A stretch of 64,000 bases of DNA, taken from NCBI RefSeq assembly GCF_036245865.1, contig NZ_BTTW01000004.1, positions 558,001 through 622,000 of the forward strand, read 5' to 3'. This document shows, in pieces, positions 35,501 through 42,952 of the stretch (positions are counted from its first letter, which is position 1; each line of letters starts with the position of its first letter). The translations under genes were made by a program, and so were the position numbers. Source of the DNA: Corallococcus caeni. Its GTDB lineage: Bacteria > Myxococcota > Myxococcia > Myxococcales > Myxococcaceae. The notes under the pieces are model-generated. The model had not been told where the DNA came from, did not search any database, and was given only the letters and a program-made list of their open reading frames with translations.

Positions 35501-36045
35501 AGCAGGCCGCGCTGGAGTCCCGCGTCGCCGCCCTGACCCAGGCCGCCGCCGACGCCGAGGCCCAGGCCCGCCGCGCGGACTCCGAGCGCACCGCCATGGC
35601 CTCCGAACGCGAGCGCCTCCAGTCGGACCTCACGGTCGCCCGGGCCGCCCGCGTCCGCCTGGAAGGCCGCGCCAACTCCCTGGAGACCGCCGCCGCGGAT
35701 GCCGTGCGCATCCTGGACGCCGAGCGCGCCGAACGCGACCAGCTCGCCGCGCGGATCCGCGAACAGCAGGCCCGGCTGGAAGCGCTCGAAACCGAACGCG
35801 AGACGCTGGTCCAGGCCCTGGAGGAAGCGAAGTCCTCCGCCGCCCCGCCCCCGGAGGACGTCCTGGAGATGGCCGCGGAGATGGAGGTCCTCCAGGCCCA
35901 CGTGGAGAAGATGCAGGACCAGCTCGCCGCCCGGGAGGCCGAACTGGCCGAGCTGCGCCGCTCCAGCGCCCCCGGGGCCTCGCGCCGCGCGATGCCAGCA
36001 CTGGACGTTCCGTCCCCGCCCAAGAAGGTCGGCGAGCGCGAATAA
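29548..36045 (+). CDS. Giant coiled-coil protein with N-terminal methyltransferase-like domain
   Basis: The protein has 2165 residues. Residues 1-190 look like a Rossmann SAM-methyltransferase domain: RRVLEVDAVASTGG in place of motif I, VVACDADVAAVEAA as motif II, and FDLVLVTDL. Motif I lacks the usual GxGxG, so binding of SAM is uncertain. From about 225 to 2110 it is nearly unbroken coiled coil, rich in Ala, Glu, Arg and Leu, with internal tandem repeats of 22, 21 and 18 residues. The end is Pro/Ser-rich. No membrane segment is seen. The start is TTG at 29548, with ATG 29569 as alternative. In myxobacteria such long coils often organise polar or motility machinery; that role here is inference. 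Confidence 0.85.
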   Translation: MQPTFRRMGPSELLPRYIFAESLFARRRVLEVDAVASTGGESARFLVERGARTVVACDADVAAVEAAQKAHAHPQLRFRANVYDDLEAGSFDLVLVTDLAPYVRAPELLAELARLVARQGFLVGGLRNIAGLALPQLLEPEEAVPPTYGQLLDALSAHFPHVEVATQSPVLGYQLAFERGEGLQVDGSLVRHSEAAYFVVMAGLEPARVVDPTWVQLPPEPLAFTRGKLDEVAARAKTWEERAGRLKEAVSKLRAEIGDREAEVVALKPALEGARQDMARLTAQLEQARGTVESARERDDLSSRLRRRELELQVATERIADADRRLTAQRLEVEAAQRAQAEAGVQVLAAQESVRLERARREETAATLDEARERLTQAYTELRTLQDELGALRIDRERDRLAAERAQDGAEDRRRQAEAARERELRIAEQYSTALAAVEHLKAELARAQDSARTAGDAVPVKEAELARARRELAEAQQRMHSAEGARKDAEARLSEREALLRGLETELTAAREAEGRLRQELEGRAQSESAARALAARLEEELHAAGLRLEKLEAEQQRVESAQHVAGQRLAAAETERVRVEAALVQAIDAERAQAQARLEEALAQARAEADERVTNALAAAHSDADSRQERALAEAREQGEARLEEARARFERTLAEAREQEEARLVQALEEARGLAERALAEAREQEEARAAQALEAARADADASVERALVAAREAAQALEASRSDTDSRVERALADAREAALALEAARVDADARVERATAEAAQALDAVRADADVRVERATAEAAQALDAVRADADARVERAMAEAAQALTEVRADADARVERAMAEAAQALTETRANADALLAKALADAAAERDAALAEAESRREQALAEVRASASAQRSRHLADVEARAAQALAEVRAEAEAQRIQALEDARAEAEAERVRQLEEAELRAARMLAEVRAEADAVLARRLEEAEARAARALAEARAESSGQTEQVLSDVRAEAEARLAAAEVRASEALEAAVELARSEARDTLAREVWEHGARLAESNQAREAAEGRSVELEATLRTLRQELTDSEALAALIQEDLAREQKARASVQAELDAARESLITEQERGARWEALLADTQAQLLSEREQQARAQVALANLQESLDAERALRARLEGSESSWNEAQSALESDRLRLDAALGVARTVLEEERAQRTRLEASFAQLQKDSASALEASRAAAQEARTQLEAELSTARAARLSTEAAFEHTRQTLSEVQAAFTEAQRTNEAALLELRQAQATALEEARAYARELEEARAALADAKQAQAAQDATVRELRAELTEARRSEVEALSSLDDARTQEARDRESRAKDEAALRSELETLRAESTAQRERLSEAEQAQAAVQARLESERLQWEATAREQQARLAEVEARRAALEASLSDTESRYTEEAARLPAMQQALAEAEARLATETTRVLSLEQALAEADARRATESARLASLEQALAEADTRRVAESTRLASLEQALAEAEARLATETERFAVKVAEAESRQSTETAEAEARLAAESSRRSELEAALAEAESRQATESTRRVALEASLAEVESRQAAESARRSELEASIATAEATIASESARRSELEASLKEAESRLSTLEQALAEAEKRSASETSRRVGLEASLTEVEFRLAAETSNLSALEDSLAQAEARLAAGSQSQDAAREAEARAARLTESLTAREQELREASALRVSMEAQLEGALSRTERQQQDLDELREQLGLKEQELTALRAETARLGAAHQELMRLGAELQRAHAALHERSQQVGRLEAELVDASDRLAATREHAEVLVVQLETARRFAGKATNLEASLEGLRAELEAARAETARLTETGNERTAILEGQLADLTARAEQERAELEARLTSVTTEKAELQVRLSEVSSQAGTEQAELELRLTEALTSAGTDKATLELRLNEALARASLEKAELETRLNELLANAGTEKAELEARLHQSAEQTRESLAALEARLATALEDARTEQAALESRVAALTQAAADAEAQARRADSERTAMASERERLQSDLTVARAARVRLEGRANSLETAAADAVRILDAERAERDQLAARIREQQARLEALETERETLVQALEEAKSSAAPPPEDVLEMAAEMEVLQAHVEKMQDQLAAREAELAELRRSSAPGASRRAMPALDVPSPPKKVGERE
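31795..32058 (+). repeat. Four tandem 66-base units coding 22-residue repeats
   Basis: Exact 66-base period inside the giant coiled-coil gene at 31795, 31861, 31927 and 31993. The protein unit is VRADADARVERATAEAAQAL plus two residues. Twenty-two residues equal two hendecads, so the coil here should have an 11-residue rather than a 7-residue phase. Similar degenerate units precede it. Confidence 0.85.
33811..34062 (+). repeat. Four tandem 63-base units coding 21-residue repeats
   Basis: Period of 63 bases at 33811, 33874, 33937 and 34000 in the giant coiled-coil gene. The unit LEQALAEADARRATESARL plus two residues is three heptads, a canonical left-handed coil. Confidence 0.8.
35173..35442 (+). 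repeat. Five tandem 54-base units coding 18-residue repeats
   Basis: Period of 54 bases at 35173, 35227, 35281, 35335 and 35389. The unit TEKAELELRLNEALANAG is 18 residues, one heptad plus one hendecad, and each copy ends in a helix-weakening AG or NAG. DNA identity between units is lower than in the 66-base array. Confidence 0.75.
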
Positions 36046-36069
36046 ACGCCGCCGTCTACACTTCCCCCC

Positions 36070-36921
36070 GTGGACGCAAGCGAACGCATCTTCAAGTACC
36101 ACGGGCTGGGCAACGACTTCGTCGTCCTGGACCGCCGCCGCACGGGCGTGGACATCGACGCGGAGCAGTCCCGCTGGCTGTGCGACCGGCGCCGGGGCAT
36201 CGGCGCGGACGGGGTGCTCGCCATCCTCCCGTCGTCCCGGGGCCTTGCCCGCATGGTCGTCCACAACGCCGACGGCAGCATCGCGGAGATGTGCGGCAAC
36301 GGCCTGCGCTGTGCGGTGAAGTATCTGGTGGACCAGTCCGGCCAGCACCCCGCGCTCATCGACGTGGAGACCGGGGCGGGCGTGCTCACCTGCGAGCCCG
36401 GCTACGGCGACGGTGGCGTGGTGGGCGTGGACATCTCCATGGGCCCGGCCCGGCTGGTGGCCGCGAACCTGCCCTCCGGGACGACGGGACAGCCTTTCGT
36501 GAACGCTCCGGTGCCCGGCCACGAAGGCCTGCTCGGCACCGCGGTGAACATGGGCAACCCGCACCTGGTGCTCCTGGATCAACCCCTGGAGGCCGCCGAG
36601 CGCCTGGGCCCCGCCCTGGAACGCCACCCGGCCTTCCCGGACCGAACCAACGTGGAGTTCGTCCGCGTGGACGAGGACGGCCTCACCGTCGTTGTCTGGG
36701 AGCGCGGCTGCGGCCTCACCCAGGCGTGCGGCACGGGCGCGTGCGCGTCCGCGGTGGCGGCCGTGCTGGCGAAGCGCCTGCCCTCGAACGCCTGGCTGCG
36801 CGTCACCCTGCCGGGCGGCGACCTGCGCATCCGCGTTCCGGGCGACCTGTCCGACATCCGGCTCCGGGGGCCCGTGGCCTTCGTCTTCGAAGGCGTTGTA
36901 GCGCTTCCAAGGGCCCGATAA
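36070..36921 (+). CDS. dapF: Diaminopimelate epimerase
   Basis: DapF turns LL-diaminopimelate into the meso form for peptidoglycan and lysine synthesis. The 283-residue protein has the two catalytic cysteines in NADGSIAEMCGNG (C75) and ACGTGACAS (C220), FKYHGLGNDFV at the start and NPHLVLL in the middle. Start is GTG at 36070, which gives the family N-terminus. It lies 24 bases after the giant coiled-coil gene and 33 bases before a receiver gene, so it could share a transcript with them, but no functional link is evident. Confidence 0.96.
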   Translation: MDASERIFKYHGLGNDFVVLDRRRTGVDIDAEQSRWLCDRRRGIGADGVLAILPSSRGLARMVVHNADGSIAEMCGNGLRCAVKYLVDQSGQHPALIDVETGAGVLTCEPGYGDGGVVGVDISMGPARLVAANLPSGTTGQPFVNAPVPGHEGLLGTAVNMGNPHLVLLDQPLEAAERLGPALERHPAFPDRTNVEFVRVDEDGLTVVVWERGCGLTQACGTGACASAVAAVLAKRLPSNAWLRVTLPGGDLRIRVPGDLSDIRLRGPVAFVFEGVVALPRAR

Positions 36922-36954
36922 CCTTCGGTTTTCCTCTCTTCTCCCCCGAGCGCC

Positions 36955-38805
36955 GTGGCCGGTCCCATCCTCGTCGTCGACGACGACCTGTTCTTCCGAC
37001 AACTCGCCACGGACCTGCTGTCACGCCGCGGGCACCGCGTGGTGGCGGTGGAGAACGCCACCCTCGCCCTCGAAGAGGTGGCCCGGGCGACGTTCGACCT
37101 GGTCCTCACCGACGTGGTGATGCCCGGCGTGGACGGTTTCGCGCTCACCGCGCGCCTGCGTGAGCGCGACCCCGAGCAGGAGGTCATCCTCGTCAGCACC
37201 CGCGACGACGTGCAGGGCTCGGAGGTCGCGCTGCGCCTGGGCGTGGCGGACTGCCTCGTCAAGCCCATCGAAGAGGCGGACCTGCTGCTCGCGGTGGACC
37301 GCGCCATGGAGCGCGCCCAGCTGCGCCACGAGCGCGCGCGGCTCCAGGACGAGAACCTGGAGTTCGCCCGCTTCCACAACCTCCAGCAGCGCTGCCTGGA
37401 GCTGCTCTCCCATCCGGATTTGGAGTGGCTCCAGGAGCGCGTCATCGCGGACCTGGGCGCGGTGTGCGACGCGCAGAGCGCCGCGCTGTGGGTGGTGGAC
37501 GACCGGGGAGACCTGGCGCTGCGCTCGTACCGGGGCCTGCTCGACAAGCAGTTCCTGCCGGAGAAGATGAGCCCGGAGGGGCCGCTGGCCCTGCGCCTGC
37601 GCGAGGCCGCCCCGTGGCTCGCGCGCGACGAGCGCTCCCCGGTGCTGTACGTGCCGCTGGTGGCCGCGGGCGAGGTGATGGGGCTGGCGCAGCTGTCGGA
37701 TCCGCTCACCGGCGACTTCCGCACGGAGCACACGCGCGATGCGAAGGTGCTGGCGGACTTCGCCGCGGTGGGCGTGAAGAACGGCCGCAAGCTGATGGCG
37801 CTCCAGCGCCTGGGCCTGCGCGACCGCGACACCGCCGCGTACAACCTCAGCTACTTCACCGACTACGCGTCCAAGGAGATCTACAAGGCGCGCAGGTACG
37901 GCCGCACCTTCTCGCTGCTCACCTTCAGCATCGACAACCTGCCGCTGGTGCGCGTGCGGCTGGGGGCGCAGGACGCGAAGAAGGCGGTGCGCGGCATCAT
38001 CAAGGCGCTGAGCAAGATCATCCGCGACTCGGACGTCATCGCGAAGGCGAGCGACCAGGAGTTCTACCTCCTGCTGCCGGAGACGGACTTCTTCGGCGCG
38101 ATGATGTTCGTGCGCCGCGCCGTGGCCGCCGTGCGCGATGAGCCGGACGTGCAGGACGTGGAGCAGCGCCTGCCGCTCGCGCTCGTGGGCGGCGCCAGCA
38201 CGTTCCCCAAGGACGGCGAGGACTTCGACGAGCTGGTGCACCGCTGCCGCCGCCGCATGGACGAGCGCCGCGCGTCGCTCCAGCGCCGGCTGATGCTGGA
38301 CGGCCTGCCGTTCTGGGACGAGGTGGACCTGCTGCTGGGCACGCCCAACAGCCCGCGCCTGCCCACGGACGACCGCGCCGAACCCAGCCGCCGGGGCAAG
38401 GTGGCGGACGTGCTCTTCGACGAGCTCCAGGTGGAGATCGCCCGGGAGCTGGTGCGCGATCCGGGCTCGCGCGGACTGCTCTACGTGGGCGGCCCGGAGA
38501 TCCGCGCGGACCTGCCGCTGGCGGTGGGGCTGGAGCAGGCGCCGCCGGACCTGTCGTCGCGCATCTACCTGCTGGGCCGGCGCGTGGACCTGGAGTCGCA
38601 CGCGGCGCTCACGCCGGTGTTCCTGGAAGGCGACGAACGGGTGGCGCGCCACGAGTTCATCCTCTGGCTGTCGGAGAGCGCGTCGTACGCGCTCATCCAG
38701 CGGCGGGGGCGGGGCGCGACGTGGGGCTTCCACACCTCGGACACCGCGGTGGTGGACGGGCTCATCTCCAAGCTGCAGGCTGAATACGACCTGCAGCCCT
38801 ACTGA
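36955..38805 (+). CDS. Receiver-GAF-degenerate GGDEF regulator
   Basis: The 616-residue protein begins with an intact receiver (DD at 9-10, phosphoacceptor D53 in LVLTDVVMPG, lysine in CLVKP). A short coiled linker leads to a GAF-like domain (about 150-265, LYVPLVAAGEVMGLAQL). A diguanylate-cyclase-like fold covers about 285-430, where the GGDEF signature is replaced by SDQEF at 366-370. That loss of the GG predicts no cyclase activity, though c-di-GMP or nucleotide binding is possible. The last 180 residues are unassigned. Start GTG at 36955. It is followed 24 bases later by another receiver protein. Confidence 0.85.
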   Translation: MAGPILVVDDDLFFRQLATDLLSRRGHRVVAVENATLALEEVARATFDLVLTDVVMPGVDGFALTARLRERDPEQEVILVSTRDDVQGSEVALRLGVADCLVKPIEEADLLLAVDRAMERAQLRHERARLQDENLEFARFHNLQQRCLELLSHPDLEWLQERVIADLGAVCDAQSAALWVVDDRGDLALRSYRGLLDKQFLPEKMSPEGPLALRLREAAPWLARDERSPVLYVPLVAAGEVMGLAQLSDPLTGDFRTEHTRDAKVLADFAAVGVKNGRKLMALQRLGLRDRDTAAYNLSYFTDYASKEIYKARRYGRTFSLLTFSIDNLPLVRVRLGAQDAKKAVRGIIKALSKIIRDSDVIAKASDQEFYLLLPETDFFGAMMFVRRAVAAVRDEPDVQDVEQRLPLALVGGASTFPKDGEDFDELVHRCRRRMDERRASLQRRLMLDGLPFWDEVDLLLGTPNSPRLPTDDRAEPSRRGKVADVLFDELQVEIARELVRDPGSRGLLYVGGPEIRADLPLAVGLEQAPPDLSSRIYLLGRRVDLESHAALTPVFLEGDERVARHEFILWLSESASYALIQRRGRGATWGFHTSDTAVVDGLISKLQAEYDLQPY

Positions 38806-38829
38806 CGTCACGAAGCGGAGCAAGCGACC

Positions 38830-40329
38830 TTGGCCCAGGTGCGGAAGATCCTCATCGCCGACCCCGACCTCGACTCCGTGCGCGCCCTGTCGCGGGCGCT
38901 GCGCACGAAGGGCTATCAGGTGCATTACGCGCCGGATGGCTCGCGGGCCCTGGAGGTCGCGGTGCTCCGGCACCCGGACCTGACGCTCTTCGACGAGGCG
39001 TGCCGGCTCTTGGACGCGCGCACGTTCGTGCAGATTCTCCGCACCAACCCGCGCACGGAAGACATCCCGGTGGTGCTCACCACGTCCAGCCTGGACACGG
39101 ACCGGGCGCGGGGCATGCGGGACGGCACGCTGCGCAAGCCGTTCAACCTGGACGAGGTGCTCAGCCGCATCGAGCACATCTTCCGGCGCAACGAAGCGGC
39201 CAAGGACCTCAAGAGCGAGCAGCAGGAGATCGAAGGCTCGCTCAGCCAGCTGAGCATCCCGGACCTCATGCAGATCCTGGGCATGAACAAGCGCAACGGG
39301 CGCCTGTCGCTGGAGCGCGGCGCGGAGCGCGGGGAGATCACCGTCTCCGACGGCCGCACGGTGAACGCGCGGCTGGGGAGGGTGGAGGGGGAGAAGGCGC
39401 TGTTCCGGCTCCTGTCGTGGACGGAGGGCAACTTCACGTTCACCCCGGGCACCAGCGCCGCGCGGCCGCGCATCAACCGCGCGATGGACGACGCGCTCCT
39501 GGAGGGCATGCGGCAGTCGGACGAGGTGAACCGCCTGCTGCCGGGCCTGCCGCCACGCCACACGCGGCTGATGCTGGCTCCGGAGGTGGACCTCTCCGAG
39601 GAGCAGCACCCGGTGACGGCGCAGGTGATGGAGCTGCTGCGCCAGCCGCGCGCGCTGGGCGAGGTGCTGGACCTGGCGCCCGCCACGGACATGGAGGTGC
39701 TGGGCGTGCTGTCCACGCTGCTCCAGAAGGGCGTGGCGCGGCCCACGGAGAGCGAAGGCCAGAACCTGGGCGGTGGCGATCTCATCGGCGCGGCGGAGGT
39801 GCACGCGCTGCGCGGACGCCTCTTGCGCACGCGGACGCTGGCGAAGGTGGCGACGGCGAAGGTGTTCGTCTGCGGCAGTGGTTCGTCCGCGGCGCGGCGC
39901 ATCCTGGCGCGGGTGCCGGGGCTGGAGGCGATGTCGGCGGACCCCACCGCGGTGAAGAGCGGCTTCGGGACGCTGGGGCGTCTGGAGTTGAGCGACGTGC
40001 TGAACGTGGACTTCTGCGTGCTGCCGCCCGCGGAGGCCGCGCGCCCCCTGTGGCGTCCATTCAGCGCGGGGGCCATTGGCGCGCTGTTGATGGACAACTC
40101 GGAGCCCGCGGTGCGGCTGGCGCACTATCTGGCGTGGGAGGTCCGCATCCCGCTCGTCGTCGTGGGCTCGGAGATCCCGGCGCCGTTGCAGGGCGCTCCA
40201 GCGGGCGTGAGCGCCCCGGGTGAGGACCTCACGGAGGCCCTGCGCGCCATGCTGGTCCAGGCGCTCAACCCCGCGCCCACGCTGCCCGGCGTCACGCAGG
40301 TGCAGCGCGCCTCCGTGACGCCTCCCTGA
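38830..40329 (+). CDS. Receiver-PATAN (DUF4388) protein with degenerate small-GTPase-like C-terminus
   Basis: The 499-residue protein has a receiver domain (D55 in TLFDEA, K103 in LRKPF), then a PATAN/DUF4388 domain (about 135-240: GSLSQLSIPDLMQILGMNKRNG, GRLSLE). The C-terminal third resembles the MglA/Gtr-like GTPase fold: AKVFVCGSGSSAARRI (344-359) in place of a P-loop, then LGRLELSDVLNVDF and AGAIGALLMDN. The P-loop lysine, the DxxG segment and an NKxD motif are missing, so GTP binding is unlikely. TTG start at 38830. The pseudo-GTPase assignment is my inference from segment order and short motifs. Confidence 0.75.
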   Translation: MAQVRKILIADPDLDSVRALSRALRTKGYQVHYAPDGSRALEVAVLRHPDLTLFDEACRLLDARTFVQILRTNPRTEDIPVVLTTSSLDTDRARGMRDGTLRKPFNLDEVLSRIEHIFRRNEAAKDLKSEQQEIEGSLSQLSIPDLMQILGMNKRNGRLSLERGAERGEITVSDGRTVNARLGRVEGEKALFRLLSWTEGNFTFTPGTSAARPRINRAMDDALLEGMRQSDEVNRLLPGLPPRHTRLMLAPEVDLSEEQHPVTAQVMELLRQPRALGEVLDLAPATDMEVLGVLSTLLQKGVARPTESEGQNLGGGDLIGAAEVHALRGRLLRTRTLAKVATAKVFVCGSGSSAARRILARVPGLEAMSADPTAVKSGFGTLGRLELSDVLNVDFCVLPPAEAARPLWRPFSAGAIGALLMDNSEPAVRLAHYLAWEVRIPLVVVGSEIPAPLQGAPAGVSAPGEDLTEALRAMLVQALNPAPTLPGVTQVQRASVTPP

Positions 40330-40343
40330 GCCAGAGGCTCAGG
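40325..40343. terminator. Small hairpin spanning both stop codons of convergent genes
   Basis: CCTGAGCC and GGCTCAGG form a perfect eight-base stem with loop AGA. The TGA of the receiver/PATAN gene lies in the left arm and the P450 stop in the right arm. A compact bidirectional terminator is plausible. Confidence 0.5.
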
Positions 40344-41706
40344 CCCGGCGCTCCAGGTACATGGGGAGCGCCCCCTTCGGCCTCAGCGTCAGGTGCGAGT
40401 CCGGCTCCAGCGTGAAGCCGGGCGCTTCGCGCAGGCGGTAGCGCTGGGCCACGGTGGCCAGCACGAGCTGCGCCTCCATCATCGCGAAGCTGTTGCCGAT
40501 GCACTGCCTGGGCCCGCCGCTGAAGGGGAAGTACGCGAAGCGGTGGCGCTTCGCGGCGGCCTCTGGCGCGAAGCGCTCCGGACGGAAGGCCTCCGGCTCC
40601 TCCCAGAAGTCCGGGTGGCGCTGCGTGACGTAGGGGCTCACGTCCACCGAGGTCCCCTTCGGGATGCGGAAGCCGCCGATGACGTCGTCCTCCTGCACGC
40701 TGCGGCTGAAGATGACCGCCGCGGGGTACAGCCGCATCGTCTCCTCCACCACCTGCTTCGTGTACCCGAGCCTCGGCACGTCCTCCGCCGTGGGCGTGCG
40801 GCCCCCCAGCACCGCGTCCAGCTCCGCGTGCAGCCGGGCCTCCACCTCCGGGTGCTTCGACAGCAGGCCCCACACCCAGCTCAGCGACGTGGCCGTCGTC
40901 TCGTGGCCCGCGAGGAGCATCGTCATCACCTCGCTGCCCAACTGCTCGTCCGTCATGCCCTCGCCCGTGTCCTCGTCGCGCGCGAGCATCAACATGGACA
41001 GCAGGTCGCCCGTGTCATCGCCGCTCTGGCGCCGCGTGGCGATGATGCCCCGCACCGTGCCCAGCAGCATGGCGCGCGCGTCCCGGAAGGCCCGGTCGTA
41101 GCGGGTAGGCAGCACGGGCGGCAGCATGCGGAAGGTGCGGAATCGCTCGGCGATCTGCTGGCTCAGCTCGGTGAAGGCCGCGCCGACCTGTTCGGCCTGG
41201 GCCTCCACGGAGGTGCCGAACAGGGCCTCCCCGACGATGGCGAGCGTCAGGCGCATCATCTCCTCGTTGATGCCCACGGGCGTGCCGTTCGCGGCGGCCG
41301 GCTCCCAGCGCTGGAGCAGTGCTTCCGCCTGGCGCACCATGCCTGCGGCCATGCCCGCGATGCGCTGTCGGTGGAAGGCGGGCTGGGCCAGCCGCCGCTG
41401 CCGGAGCCAGAAGTCCCCCGTGCTCGTGAGCAGGCCGTTGCCGGTGATCCACCGCCCCATGCGGTACGTGAGGTGGTCCTTCGTGTAGTTCTTCACGTGG
41501 TCCTGCAACACGTGCTTCACCGCGTCCGGATGCGCGACCAGGTGCGAGCGCATGGGGCCCAGCCGGTAGCGCACCACGTCGCCGTACTGGCGATGGAGGC
41601 TTCCCAGGCAGCCCAGGACGTCGCGGCGCACGTCGGGCAGGATGCCCATGAGCAGGTGGCCCCGGGGGCCGGGGGGCTGGCGGGTGACGGCGGCGGCGGT
41701 GGTCAT
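40339..41706 (-). CDS. Cytochrome P450
   Basis: The 455-residue monooxygenase has the I-helix LLAGHETTATS, the K-helix ExxR as EETMR, and the heme loop FSGGPRQCIGN with cysteinate C402. No membrane anchor is seen. The start ATG at 41706 has GGAGG nine bases upstream, so the very long open frame further upstream is not part of it. It diverges from an AraC-family gene, which is likely its regulator. The pattern is closest to CYP102/CYP110-like fatty acid or terpenoid hydroxylases, but substrate cannot be told. No redox partner gene is adjacent. Confidence 0.93.
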   Translation of the reverse strand: MTTAAAVTRQPPGPRGHLLMGILPDVRRDVLGCLGSLHRQYGDVVRYRLGPMRSHLVAHPDAVKHVLQDHVKNYTKDHLTYRMGRWITGNGLLTSTGDFWLRQRRLAQPAFHRQRIAGMAAGMVRQAEALLQRWEPAAANGTPVGINEEMMRLTLAIVGEALFGTSVEAQAEQVGAAFTELSQQIAERFRTFRMLPPVLPTRYDRAFRDARAMLLGTVRGIIATRRQSGDDTGDLLSMLMLARDEDTGEGMTDEQLGSEVMTMLLAGHETTATSLSWVWGLLSKHPEVEARLHAELDAVLGGRTPTAEDVPRLGYTKQVVEETMRLYPAAVIFSRSVQEDDVIGGFRIPKGTSVDVSPYVTQRHPDFWEEPEAFRPERFAPEAAAKRHRFAYFPFSGGPRQCIGNSFAMMEAQLVLATVAQRYRLREAPGFTLEPDSHLTLRPKGALPMYLERRA

Positions 41707-41773
41707 CGGGCGCTTCCTCCTGGAGGGAGGTATCGCGCCCCACCGCCCGGCGCGCATGGTCCCGGGGCGCCAA

Positions 41774-41803
41774 CGCATTGTCCGCGGACGCCACGGCGCA
41801 TTG
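41774..41803. promoter_or_regulatory. Direct CGCATTG repeats between P450 and AraC genes
   Basis: CGCATTG occurs at 41774-41780 and 41797-41803, 23 bases apart, or about two helical turns on the same face. AraC-family regulators often bind direct repeats of this spacing. It lies between two divergent start codons. Confidence 0.3.
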
Positions 41804-41838
41804 CGAGGGCAGGGGGCGTCAGGCCATGCTGGCCCGCG

Positions 41839-42867
41839 ATGCGTCCCCAGACGCTCCAGTCCTCGCTGTTCCGCCCCCTGTTCCAGGTGGGCATGTCGCT
41901 GGGCATCCCCCGGGCGCGGCTGCTTGAAGCCGTGGGCGTGGACGAAGCCCTGCTCGCGCGGCCGGACGTGCGGCTGCCCTACGCGGCGCTCCAGCGCGTG
42001 TGGACCCTGCTCGTCGAGGTGGGAGGCTCCGAGCCGCTGGCCGTGCGGCTCGCGCAGGCCCTGGAGCCCACCCACGTGGGGCTCGTGGGCTACGTGCTGG
42101 TCAACAGCCCCGACCTGCGCACGTCCCTCCAGCGCTATTGCCGCATCCACGCGCTGCTGGACCCGCGCACGATGTGGCGCGTCCTCCATCTGCCCGGAGT
42201 GATGCGCGTGGAGCTGGAGCTGGATCCGCAGGATGAATGGGCCTCGCGCCTGAAGCACCCGGTGGAGGGGCTGCTCGTGGCGCTGGTGGCCAGTGGCCGC
42301 GCGCTCAGCGGCGAGGACTGGCGCCCCACGCGCGTCTGCGTCACGCACCCGCGCCACGCGGCCTCCGCGGAGGTGGAGGCGTTTCTTGGCGTCGGCATCG
42401 AATACGACGCGAGCACCAACCTCGTGCAGGGCGACGAGGCCGCCGCGAAGCTCCCCATCCGCCACGCGGACATCGAGCTGGGCAACCTGCTCCACGCCCG
42501 CGCGGAGGCGGAGTTGGCGCAAATGGCGGCCCACACGGTCCGCTCCTGGCGCGAGCGCGTGGAGGAGGTGCTCGCGGCCCAGCCCCGCACGGGGGACCTG
42601 GTCCCCGCGGACGTCGCGACGCGGCTCGCGGTGAGTGAGCGCACGCTCCAGCGCCGCCTGCGGGAGGAGGGCGTCACGTTCGCGGGCCTGGAGGACACCG
42701 TGCGCCGCGACCGCGCCTTCCAGCTCTTGCGCGACGGACAGCTGCCCCACTTTGAAATCGCCTTCCTCCTGGGCTTCAGCGACGCCAGCGCCTTCACCCG
42801 GGCCTTCCGCCGCTGGAGCGGGACGACGCCGGGCCAGTGGCAACAGGCCCAATCCCCGAAGCCGTGA
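41839..42867 (+). CDS. AraC-family transcriptional regulator
   Basis: The 342-residue protein has an N-terminal Arabinose_bd/OruR-type ligand domain (about 20-210) and a C-terminal AraC DNA-binding domain with two helix-turn-helix motifs (VSERTLQRRLREEGVTF, then GFSDASAFTRAFRRWSG). The ATG at 41839 was chosen because the upstream open frame is antisense to the P450. Divergent placement, with start codons 133 bases apart, suggests it controls the P450 gene and itself. The inducer may be a substrate of the P450. Function of the family is certain; the regulon is inferred. Confidence 0.92.
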   Translation: MRPQTLQSSLFRPLFQVGMSLGIPRARLLEAVGVDEALLARPDVRLPYAALQRVWTLLVEVGGSEPLAVRLAQALEPTHVGLVGYVLVNSPDLRTSLQRYCRIHALLDPRTMWRVLHLPGVMRVELELDPQDEWASRLKHPVEGLLVALVASGRALSGEDWRPTRVCVTHPRHAASAEVEAFLGVGIEYDASTNLVQGDEAAAKLPIRHADIELGNLLHARAEAELAQMAAHTVRSWRERVEEVLAAQPRTGDLVPADVATRLAVSERTLQRRLREEGVTFAGLEDTVRRDRAFQLLRDGQLPHFEIAFLLGFSDASAFTRAFRRWSGTTPGQWQQAQSPKP

Positions 42868-42952
42868 AGGGGGCAGCCGCCGGAATCCGTCCCTCTCGCG
42901 GAATGTTTTCCCCATGGGCGCGGCACCGGTCGCGCCGGAGAGGGGAACACGG

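Noticed and set aside
37021-40125. A 1034-codon minus-strand open frame
   Set aside because: Covers two well supported receiver genes in antisense; composition His/Arg/Val-rich without motifs.
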